Shown one piece after another: positions 7,033 through 12,218 of a stretch of DNA of 12,218 nt. The stretch is from the NCBI GenBank assembly GCA_029555925.1, contig JAKPQU010000410.1, positions 1 to 12,218 on the forward strand. The letters are read 5' to 3'. A model generated the notes under the pieces. That model saw nothing but the letters and a program-made list of their open reading frames with translations, had not been told where the DNA came from and searched no databases. The stretch comes from Bacillota bacterium (lineage in GTDB: Bacteria; Eremiobacterota; SpSt-956; JAKJGF01). Made by a program: the position numbers and the translations under genes. Every line of letters begins with the position of its first letter. Within the stretch, counting starts at the first letter, position 1.

Positions 7033-8346
7033 TTACACCCCGGGAAGCTTCTTTTGGCCACCATTATTTTTATGGATGATAAAAATACTTATAACCCATA
7101 AAAGTGATAAAAGATAGAATACTAAATGGTTTTTGAGCATGTATAAACGTAAAATAATATCGTTTCTGCTTCCTGCAACCTCTCCGTCAATTAAGCCTAT
7201 TGAGAAGAATACAAGGAGGTATATTATAAAATATCGCCCCTTATATTGCAGTTCCTGTTCAATAGCAGTATAGGTAAGAAAGAGGTTGAGAAGCAGAAAT
7301 GTATGATAATGGGGCCAGGATCTGGGCAGACATATAAGGGTAAGTAAAATAAATGCACTTATTTCCAGGGAAATTCTTTCCCTGTTATATATCTTTTCTG
7401 CAGCAGGCTTTAACGTTATATAAAACATAACTGCTGTTATTACCCATATGATGATGTCTCCTGTGAGAGGTGAATTTAATAATGGCTGGCCATAGTCAGT
7501 TATTCTAAAGTATTTATTTATACATGCAGATAGCGATTGATTGGTAAAATATTCATAAAAGATAATTTTGGGTGAAAGTTTTATGTAATCAATGTACATA
7601 TTGATAGATCCAGTATAAATAATTACGGGAAATAAGAGTAAGAACAGAAAAAGGAAGGTTGCAATCAATGCCCTGTAGTCTCTTCTGACCAGAAAATAAA
7701 TAATAAAACCTGCAGGGATTAGTTTCAGAGAAATTGCAAGGGCCAGAATAAAAGCAGCCGATATTTGTTTCCCTTTTACATAAAGTATGGTGAAAAGAGT
7801 GAGAAGCAATAACAGTATAATTGTTATTTGTCCGGAATAAAGAGAGTCTATGGATGGAGAAAACAGGAAAGCCATCGGCAAGGCCATGAGAGAAAATATT
7901 ATTTTTTTATCTGGCTGCCAGTTTTCAGTTCCCAGGAAAAATAAACATGCTATAGATATAAAAAGGATAATATGATTCATGCAGAAGTTTATCCGCGTAG
8001 CCTGAACAGGGGAGAATAATACAAAAGGGCTATAGAATATAAAAAGCAGGGGCGGATAGTCATATACCAGCATAGTCTCATTTCCCTGAGTTTTACGCCA
8101 TTCTGTGAATTTTTCAATATTATATACTATGTCTGCGTGGCCGGTGCAGACGGCAATTGCTCCTGCCTGATAGGCCCTGAAATCACGGCCGAAAGCCTGT
8201 CTGGGAGGGAACTTTGTCCAGAGCTTTATGTAATCAGGGCCACGGTAAAACATAAGAAGACCGATACCTACGAGGAAAATAATCAGATATTTGTTTAATA
8301 ATTTTTTTCTCAGGTTTTCAATGTATTTTATTAGAATGGTCACCAT
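7033..8346 (-). CDS. GT87-family polyprenyl-phosphate-sugar-dependent membrane glycosyltransferase (DUF2029)
   Basis: This 437-residue, highly hydrophobic protein has about ten predicted membrane helices. It shows the GT87/DUF2029 pattern of PimE-type mannosyltransferases: GRDFRAY (53-59, with likely catalytic D55 in the first periplasmic loop), DYPP (96-99), SGQ (171-173) followed by a leucine-rich helix, SLKLIP (206-211) and TNQS (268-271). Family members transfer a sugar, usually mannose, from polyprenyl phosphate to a lipid or glycan on the outer face of the membrane. The ATG at 8346 has only a weak upstream site (GTGGAA). It is the only minus-strand gene. The DPM1-like enzyme at 10277-11206 could supply its donor. 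The sugar and acceptor are unknown. Confidence 0.85.
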   Translation of the reverse strand: MVTILIKYIENLRKKLLNKYLIIFLVGIGLLMFYRGPDYIKLWTKFPPRQAFGRDFRAYQAGAIAVCTGHADIVYNIEKFTEWRKTQGNETMLVYDYPPLLFIFYSPFVLFSPVQATRINFCMNHIILFISIACLFFLGTENWQPDKKIIFSLMALPMAFLFSPSIDSLYSGQITIILLLLLTLFTILYVKGKQISAAFILALAISLKLIPAGFIIYFLVRRDYRALIATFLFLFLLLFPVIIYTGSINMYIDYIKLSPKIIFYEYFTNQSLSACINKYFRITDYGQPLLNSPLTGDIIIWVITAVMFYITLKPAAEKIYNRERISLEISAFILLTLICLPRSWPHYHTFLLLNLFLTYTAIEQELQYKGRYFIIYLLVFFSIGLIDGEVAGSRNDIILRLYMLKNHLVFYLLSLLWVISIFIIHKNNGGQKKLPGV

Positions 8347-8672
8347 TTATTCCACTTTTTTCTGTTAATTTTGTTTCCCAGGAATATCATATTGAGCTTT
8401 CTTTTCTTCAAGGTGGGCTGGCCTTTGAAATTTTTCGACAATTCAATTTTCTATGCAAAAAAGTATATCATAAAATATTGAATTATAAAAGTCTTACCAC
8501 TGTAAAAATATTGACTGTCCGGTCATATATATTCATTTGCATAGATAAATATTTGTGGAATTTCGCCGATCAACCTCTTCTGAAAAAATCAGCGATGGAA
8601 TAGTCACTGTTATTCTTTACTTTAACTTTATATTTTAATATAATAATAATTACTGAAGTGAGCGTAAATAAT
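8347..8672. other. Gap upstream of the GT87 gene, no gene seen
   Basis: This AT-rich 326-base stretch contains no credible ORF. It must hold the promoter of the minus-strand GT87 gene, but no clear -35/-10 pair stands out. The one notable signal is a TetR-operator-like palindrome at 8512-8525. The stretch ends at the repeat element that starts at 8673. Confidence 0.5.
8512..8525. promoter_or_regulatory. TetR-family-operator-like palindrome
   Basis: TGACTGTCCGGTCA fits the dyad TGACNGNNCNGTCA (four outer bases plus one inner pair on each side), a layout common to operators of TetR-family repressors. It is about 165 bases upstream of the GT87 start. It shares the GGTCATA half-site with the longer palindrome at 8750-8770. 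No TetR-family gene is in the window. The match is suggestive only. Confidence 0.35.
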
Positions 8673-8707
8673 TATAGTGTATTTCATAACTTATTTATAT
8701 GAGAATC

Positions 8708-8728
8708 GTAACGCGTAACGCGTGACGG
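8708..8728. repeat. Three-unit heptamer array GTAACGC, GTAACGC, GTGACGG
   Basis: Three in-phase units are followed by GAGG. They sit in the loop of an 8-bp inverted repeat, ATGAGAAT (8699-8706) and ATTCTCAT (8738-8745). The sequence closely matches the arrays at 2958 and 11248, so the same cargo occurs in elements with different termini. Confidence 0.6.
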
Positions 8729-8749
8729 GAGGAACAAATTCTCATTTCG

Positions 8750-8770
8750 CTATGACCGAATCGGTCATAG
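8750..8770. promoter_or_regulatory. Perfect 10-bp-arm palindrome around one base
   Basis: CTATGACCGA and TCGGTCATAG flank a single A. The TGACCGA/TCGGTCA core resembles TetR-family operators and shares a half-site with 8512-8525. It also sits almost exactly at the midpoint of the 8673-8871 element, so it may instead be the structural tip of that element. Both readings are open. Confidence 0.4.
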
Positions 8771-8789
8771 TTGTTAGAATGTAATTAGA

Positions 8790-8839
8790 GTGAAAAGAAT
8801 AGTACCTTACCCACTATTCACTACTTACTTTTCACCTCT
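8790..8839. repeat. AT-rich heptamer array with opposed partner
   Basis: CACTATT, CACTACT, TACTTTT and CACCTCT (8812-8839) keep a 7-base phase. On the other strand they read as GTGANNN-type units like those at 6923-6943. GTGAAAAGAATAGT at 8790-8803 is a partial complement able to pair with the TTTTCAC and ACTATT segments. Confidence 0.5.
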
Positions 8840-8862
8840 TTAAATTATAGATTGTCATGAAA

Positions 8863-8890
8863 CTGACTATAATTCTCAACTCGGTATTAT
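8863..8890 (+). promoter_or_regulatory. Possible promoter for the epimerase gene, -35 supplied by the element end
   Basis: CTGACT (8863-8868) lies 16 bases upstream of TATTAT (8885-8890), which matches the -10 consensus at five of six. The -35-like hexamer lies within the right terminus of the 8673-8871 element. The epimerase start is 78 bases beyond the -10. A chance match is possible in such AT-rich DNA. Confidence 0.28.
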
Positions 8891-8956
8891 ACTTTATTGT
8901 ATAGAGAATTGCATTACCGAAGAATTTCAGAGGCCAGGCTCTGGAGAAAAGAAAAT

Positions 8957-8962
8957 GAGGTG
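8957..8962 (+). promoter_or_regulatory. Ribosome binding site supporting a GTG start
   Basis: GAGGTG ends five bases before GTG at 8968. The nearby ATG at 8955 runs into a stop after three codons, so the GTG gives the only start that leaves the nucleotide-binding N-terminus intact. Confidence 0.6.
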
Positions 8963-8967
8963 TTAAG

Positions 8968-9963
8968 GTGAATTTTAAATCTAAAAATATTTTAATTACA
9001 GGCGGACTCGGGTTTATTGGTTCCAATCTCGCTAAAAAACTGGTGCAGCTTGAAGCAAATATAACTATTGTAGATAGCCTTATCCCTGAATACGGTGGTA
9101 ACTTATGGAATGTATCCGGAATTAAAGACAGAGTAAACATTAATATTTCAGATGTAAGAGACGAACATTCTATGAGATATCTTGTTCAGAAAAAGGATTA
9201 TCTATTCAATCTGGCCGGTCAGACCAGTCACATAGATTCAATGACTGATCCTTATACTGACCTGGATATCAACTGCAGAGCACAGCTATTTATTCTGGAA
9301 GCGTGCCGTAAATACAACCCTGACATTAAAATAGTATTTACGAGCACCAGACAGCTTTATGGAAAACCTCAGTATCTGCCTGTAGATGAAATACATCCTC
9401 TGGCTCCTGTAGATTTTAACGGGATTAACAAAATGGGTGGCGAATGGTATCATCTTATTTATAATAATGTCTATGGTATTCGCAGTGTTATTCTGAGACT
9501 TACAAACACATACGGACCGGGGATGAGAATTAAAGATGCCAGACAGACATTTCTCGGTATCTGGATAAGAAAACTCCTGGAAGGCAAGCCAATTCAGGTC
9601 TTTGGCAGTGGTAAACAGATCAGAGATTATAATTATATAGATGATGTGGTATCAGCATTACTCATGTCTGCTTCTTCCGAAGATGCAGATGGAGAGATCT
9701 TCAATATGGGAGCTGATGATCCTTTAACACTTAAGGATACGGCAGATATATTTTTAAAAGTATACGGAAAAGGCTCCTGTGAGATTATACCTTTTCCGGG
9801 AGATAGACTTAAAATAGATATAGGAGATTATTATGGAGATTACAGAAAAATTCGAGCAAAGCTCGGATGGAAACCAGAGGTAAAGTTTGAAGAAGGCATC
9901 GGATTAACGCTGGATTATTACGAAAAATATTTAAACCATTATGTGGAGAATGAACATGAATGA
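8968..9963 (+). CDS. SDR-family NAD-dependent sugar-nucleotide epimerase/dehydratase
   Basis: This 331-residue extended short-chain dehydrogenase/reductase has the NAD-binding TGGLGFIGS (11-19), a later NLAGQTSH, TSTRQLYG (125-132), RLTNTYGPG and a DYNYIDDV segment typical of sugar-nucleotide epimerases and dehydratases. It probably modifies an NDP-sugar in the cytosol. At the usual catalytic YxxxK site the protein reads NGINK (151-155), with Asn for Tyr but Lys155 kept. From memory, a subfamily with a VNGINK-type motif exists, so this may be inherited rather than damage. The exact reaction cannot be assigned. Start is GTG with GAGGTG upstream. Its TGA stop overlaps ATG of the decayed aminotransferase (ATGA), as expected if the two were once translationally coupled. 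Confident in family, not in substrate. Confidence 0.88.
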   Translation: MNFKSKNILITGGLGFIGSNLAKKLVQLEANITIVDSLIPEYGGNLWNVSGIKDRVNINISDVRDEHSMRYLVQKKDYLFNLAGQTSHIDSMTDPYTDLDINCRAQLFILEACRKYNPDIKIVFTSTRQLYGKPQYLPVDEIHPLAPVDFNGINKMGGEWYHLIYNNVYGIRSVILRLTNTYGPGMRIKDARQTFLGIWIRKLLEGKPIQVFGSGKQIRDYNYIDDVVSALLMSASSEDADGEIFNMGADDPLTLKDTADIFLKVYGKGSCEIIPFPGDRLKIDIGDYYGDYRKIRAKLGWKPEVKFEEGIGLTLDYYEKYLNHYVENEHE

Positions 9964-10179
9964 AAACATTATACCTGTCTATACTTTCGCACTTTTTTAT
10001 AAAACCTTTGATTTTATTGGCTCTGAAAGCAGCAGGAATATTACCGGAAGATGAAGTTATTACAGTATCTCATTCTGCTGTGTCTACAGCTCTATCCTGA
10101 AATGAATGAAGTAGATATAGAGAAAATCGTAAAGGCATTAAAAAAAATGGGAACTATAAAAAAATATAAAAGGAAGTGA
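9960..10179 (+). pseudogene. Remnant of a DegT/DnrJ/EryC1/StrS sugar aminotransferase
   Basis: Two frames carry fragments of a PLP-dependent sugar aminotransferase that is normally about 370 residues. From ATG 9960, overlapping the epimerase stop, one frame encodes LALKAAGILPEDEVITVSHS and ends at TGA 10098-10100. This closely matches the family's N-terminal-third motif, usually ALKALGIGPGDEVIT. The next frame then encodes LYPEMNEVDIEKIVKALKKM and stops at 10177-10179, matching the family's C-terminal end. The substrate-domain lysine and everything between are missing, as is most of the sequence before the first motif. The gene has lost roughly 80 percent of its length and shifted frame. The first 20 codons are not recognisable. 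Order next to the epimerase and a glycosyltransferase fits an amino-sugar pathway. Identification rests on motif recall and needs a database search. Confidence 0.75.
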
Positions 10180-10192
10180 CGCATTGACGGTT

Positions 10193-10263
10193 AACAGGTA
10201 AAAATCTTCAGAGAGCCCCACTCTTATAATCAATAATCTCTGACCTCAAGATTTAAACCTGTT
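10193..10263. repeat. Long imperfect inverted repeat upstream of the GT2 gene
   Basis: The left arm 10193-10214 runs AACAGGT, AAAAATCTT, CAGAGA. The complement of the right arm (10237-10263) runs AACAGGT, TTAAATCTT, GAGGT, CAGAGA. That gives 14 of 16 pairs, a five-base bulge, then six more pairs, around a 22-base loop. It ends 13 bases before the GT2 start. It could be another small repeat element or a folded leader. It lacks a T-run, so it is not an ordinary terminator. Confidence 0.55.
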
Positions 10264-10276
10264 TTAAATAGATATT

Positions 10277-11206
10277 ATGGAGAAAAATGTATCGATTCTG
10301 ATTCCTGTCTACAACGGGGAAAAAACAATAAAACCACTTGTAGAAAAATTGCTCTCCCTGCTCGTCAGTGAAGGATTAAAACAGATTATACTCATAAATG
10401 ACGGAAGCAAAGATAACAGTCATGCTGTCTGTCAGTCTCTCCAGAAAGAAAATCCCGGTGCTGTTACTTATATAAATCTTTCCAGGAACTTCGGAGAGCA
10501 TAATGCTGTTATGGCAGGATTAAACTATGTCAGGGGAGACTATGTAGTAATAATGGATGATGATTTCCAGAATCCACCGGAAGAAGTATCCAAATTATTC
10601 AACGAAGCTTATAATAAAAAATATGATATTCTGTACACTTATTATCCCCGAAAGGAACACAGTTTTTTCAGAAATCTTGGAAGTTCTTTTAATTCCATGG
10701 TTGCACATTTTATGCTGAATACTCCAAAAGGTTTATATCTGTCAAGTTTTAAATGTTTGAGTAAATTTACCGTAAAGGAAATCATAAAATATAAAGGCCC
10801 CTATCCTTATATTGACGGGCTTGCCCTGAGATGCACAGGAAACATAGGAAAAATTGAAGTGAAACATGACAAAAGAAAAGATGGCAGATCAGGTTATACT
10901 CTCAGAAAATTAATTAATCTCTGGCTTAATATGTTTACTAATTTCTCAATAATTCCACTGAGGTTAAGTTCTCTGCTTGGTTTACTGTTCAGTTTTCTGG
11001 GGTTTATATTCAGTATAGAAGCAATTATTGAAAAAATAATCAGTCCCCATATTCCTATTGGATGGCCGTCATTAATTGTGGTAATTATGATCTTTTCAGG
11101 AGTTCAGCTTTTAATTCTCGGTCTTCTTGGAGAATACGTCGGACGTCTCTTCTTAAGTTATAACCAGTCACCGCAGTTTGTAATTTATGAAATTTTTGAT
11201 GAATAA
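10277..11206 (+). CDS. Polyprenyl-phosphate glycosyltransferase, GT2 family (DPM1/ArnC/GtrB-like)
   Basis: This 309-residue protein has a GT-A domain: ILIPVYNGE (7-15), NDGS (41-44), and MDDDFQNPPE (93-102) with the metal-binding DDD where most relatives have QDPPE. KRKDGRSGYTLRKL (199-212) and PLRL (227-230) are typical of the group. Two C-terminal membrane helices lie at about 231-252 and 264-285, ending in GEYVGR. Such enzymes move a sugar from a nucleotide donor onto undecaprenyl phosphate on the cytoplasmic face, making a donor for membrane enzymes such as GT87. The ATG has no clear ribosome binding site, and an in-frame stop lies nine bases upstream, so no earlier ATG is possible. Neighbouring epimerase and aminotransferase remnant suggest a modified sugar. 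Substrate unknown. Confidence 0.9.
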   Translation: MEKNVSILIPVYNGEKTIKPLVEKLLSLLVSEGLKQIILINDGSKDNSHAVCQSLQKENPGAVTYINLSRNFGEHNAVMAGLNYVRGDYVVIMDDDFQNPPEEVSKLFNEAYNKKYDILYTYYPRKEHSFFRNLGSSFNSMVAHFMLNTPKGLYLSSFKCLSKFTVKEIIKYKGPYPYIDGLALRCTGNIGKIEVKHDKRKDGRSGYTLRKLINLWLNMFTNFSIIPLRLSSLLGLLFSFLGFIFSIEAIIEKIISPHIPIGWPSLIVVIMIFSGVQLLILGLLGEYVGRLFLSYNQSPQFVIYEIFDE

Positions 11207-11221
11207 AGTCAGTGGTAAAAA

Positions 11222-11331
11222 TACTGTATGAGCATAAATTTTCTCTTGTGACATGTAACTCGTGACGGAAGGAAGATTTTTATCAGGAGTTACCCATGCT
11301 GTTTTATCACATGTTTATGCTCAGGTCAGTA
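11222..11331. mobile_element. 110-bp MITE-like element of a second family
   Basis: The left end TACTGTATGAGCATAAA (11222-11238) and the complement of 11314-11331, TACTGACCTGAGCATAAA, match except for a short central difference (TA against ACC). The interior carries a heptamer array (11248-11268) and a 7-bp inverted pair, GTAACTC (11255-11261) and GAGTTAC (11287-11293). The termini share no obvious sequence with the TATAGT family, yet the cargo is alike. A related fragment lies at 37-66. Non-coding. Confidence 0.5.
11248..11268. repeat. Three-unit heptamer array GTGACAT, GTAACTC, GTGACGG
   Basis: Three GTNACNN units in perfect phase are followed by AAGG, much like the array at 8708-8728. It lies within the 110-bp element between the glycosyltransferase and methyltransferase genes. 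Confidence 0.55.
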
Positions 11332-11439
11332 AAATCTGTCAGGAGAAATTTTGAGAGTGTAATATCTTTTGTGTGACTTCACCAGTACATGAGGTATTAT
11401 CACAGATGTTTACACAAAATTTATAACACAGTTAAATGT

Positions 11440-12177
11440 ATGGAAAAAGAAGAATATGAAAGAATGTATAATATAGAAGAAAACTTCTGGTGGTACAGAG
11501 GTCTCAGGGATATTCTTTTTGCATATATCGAGAAAGAACATAGTAGTGATTTAAAACTACTGGATGCCGGATGCGGAACAGGAAAATTTCTGGAATTATG
11601 CGGAGATTATCAAACCTTTGGCCTGGATTTTTCACCTGAAGCAATGCATTTTTCTCGTTTACGAAATTTGAAAAATCTTGTCAGAGCTTCTGTTACTCAT
11701 ATCCCCTTTGGCTGTGATTATTTTAATATTGTTACATCAATGGATGTACTGTATCATATGAGCATAGAAAATGACAGAACGGCTATAAAAGAATTTTATA
11801 GAGTGTTAAATAAAGGAGGTATTTTAATATTAAATCTCCCTGCTTACGATTTTCTCAAAAGCACCCATGATAAAGCCATCCATACAGGACACAGATATAA
11901 CAGAGAGGAAGTAAAAGAAAAAGTCGAAGAAGCCGGATTTAACATAGAGATACTTACATATAGAAATTTTTTCCTTTTTCCTCTTGCTTTTATTATGAGA
12001 TTTCTAAAAAAATTTTTTCTTGACAGCAAAGATAAAACAAAATCGGATCTGGATGCGCCACCTGAATTCATTAATAAAATCCTGTTTTATATATTATTTA
12101 TGGAAAATATACTGATAAAGCATGGAATTACTCTGCCTGCCGGTCTTTCCATCTTTTGTGTTGCAAGAAAGATTTAG
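11440..12177 (+). CDS. Class I SAM-dependent methyltransferase
   Basis: From the ATG at 11440 the protein is 245 residues and opens MEKEEYERMYNIEENFWWYRG, the usual beginning of a family of glycan-locus methyltransferases. The frame is open back to an ATG at 11389, but those 17 extra residues look unlike the family. Neither start has a good ribosome binding site. Motif I is LLDAGCGTGKF (40-50), the acidic end of strand 2 is D63 in GLDFS, and SMDVLYH (100-106) and YRVLNKGG follow in normal order. The C-terminal third (about 175-220) is hydrophobic and basic, possibly contacting the membrane. Context next to sugar enzymes suggests methylation of a sugar or lipid-linked glycan; the target is not readable. 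It is the last gene, followed by 41 bases to the window end. Confidence 0.85.
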   Translation: MEKEEYERMYNIEENFWWYRGLRDILFAYIEKEHSSDLKLLDAGCGTGKFLELCGDYQTFGLDFSPEAMHFSRLRNLKNLVRASVTHIPFGCDYFNIVTSMDVLYHMSIENDRTAIKEFYRVLNKGGILILNLPAYDFLKSTHDKAIHTGHRYNREEVKEKVEEAGFNIEILTYRNFFLFPLAFIMRFLKKFFLDSKDKTKSDLDAPPEFINKILFYILFMENILIKHGITLPAGLSIFCVARKI

Positions 12178-12207
12178 AGTGGAAACTGCGTGGAAGGCTG
12201 AACGTTT

Positions 12208-12218
12208 CCCCCCCCCCC
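12208..12218. other. Run of eleven C at the window end
   Basis: The window closes with a homopolymer of eleven C, unlike anything else in this AT-rich sequence. The likeliest explanation is a sequencing or assembly artefact at a contig edge (a poly-G read tail seen on the other strand). A true phase-variable tract cannot be excluded. Confidence 0.6.

Larger units (their letters stand above)
8673..8871. mobile_element. 199-bp MITE-like element upstream of the epimerase gene
   Basis: The left end TATAGTGTATTTCATAAC (8673-8690) and the reverse complement of 8854-8871, TATAGTCAGTTTCATGAC, agree at 14 of 18 positions. Counting flanking bases, AATTATAGT at the left (8670-8678) mirrors ACTATAATT at the right. 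The interior holds a GC-rich heptamer array (8708-8728) enclosed by ATGAGAAT/ATTCTCAT arms (8699-8706 and 8738-8745), a perfect palindrome near the centre (8750-8770), and an AT-rich heptamer array (8812-8839). It is the most complex copy, perhaps a composite of two cargo types. Non-coding. Confidence 0.65.

Noticed and set aside
8832..9140. Minus-strand ORF of 102 codons across the epimerase start
   Set aside because: It overlaps the well-supported epimerase N-terminus and an element end, with no family features.
9956..10054. Short ORF of 32 codons starting at ATG 9956
   Set aside because: Its translation matches nothing recognisable, whereas the overlapping frame carries the aminotransferase motif; best seen as an out-of-frame reading of the pseudogene.
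1..12218. tRNA, rRNA or known riboswitch
   Set aside because: No cloverleaf with a GTTCRANNC arm, ribosomal RNA segment or familiar riboswitch core was recognised in any gap.

Overview
This is a low-GC (roughly mid-30s percent by eye) bacterial window. It may be a complete contig: it starts inside repeated DNA and ends in a run of eleven C. The organism cannot be named from sequence alone. It makes menaquinone by the futalosine route (MqnC plus MenG) and carries a zinc-ribbon Ser/Thr kinase fused to HEAT and TPR repeats. Short repeats fill nearly every intergenic gap. Together these suggest an uncultivated, deep-branching bacterium with many eukaryote-like kinases; that is an inference.

Left half (305-6829), five genes on the + strand: a membrane-anchored Ser/Thr protein kinase, an M42-family aminopeptidase, a metallo-beta-lactamase-fold hydrolase, mqnC (starting at TTG inside the end of the hydrolase gene) and menG. 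The hydrolase, mqnC and menG form a tight group and are probably one transcript. The kinase and peptidase are separated from them by repeat arrays.

Middle (6830-8967): a convergent gap holding a small terminal-inverted-repeat (TIR) element, a minus-strand GT87-type membrane mannosyltransferase-like gene, then a 621-base gap holding a TetR-operator-like palindrome and another TIR element.

Right half (8968-12177), + strand, looks like a surface- or lipid-glycan locus: an SDR-family sugar-nucleotide epimerase/dehydratase with an atypical active site, a decayed DegT/StrS aminotransferase, a DPM1/ArnC-type polyprenyl-phosphate glycosyltransferase and a SAM-dependent methyltransferase. The GT87 protein may act on the same polyprenyl-linked sugars.

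The most unusual content is non-coding. Seven copies of an 18-bp terminus, TATAGTnnnTTTCATRAC, bound three short non-autonomous elements (about 130-200 bp). A second, unrelated terminus bounds a 110-bp element. Inside these elements, and alone between other genes, lie arrays of a degenerate heptamer, mostly GTNACNN or its complement, commonly arranged as opposed arms able to fold into hairpins. No transposase is encoded here.
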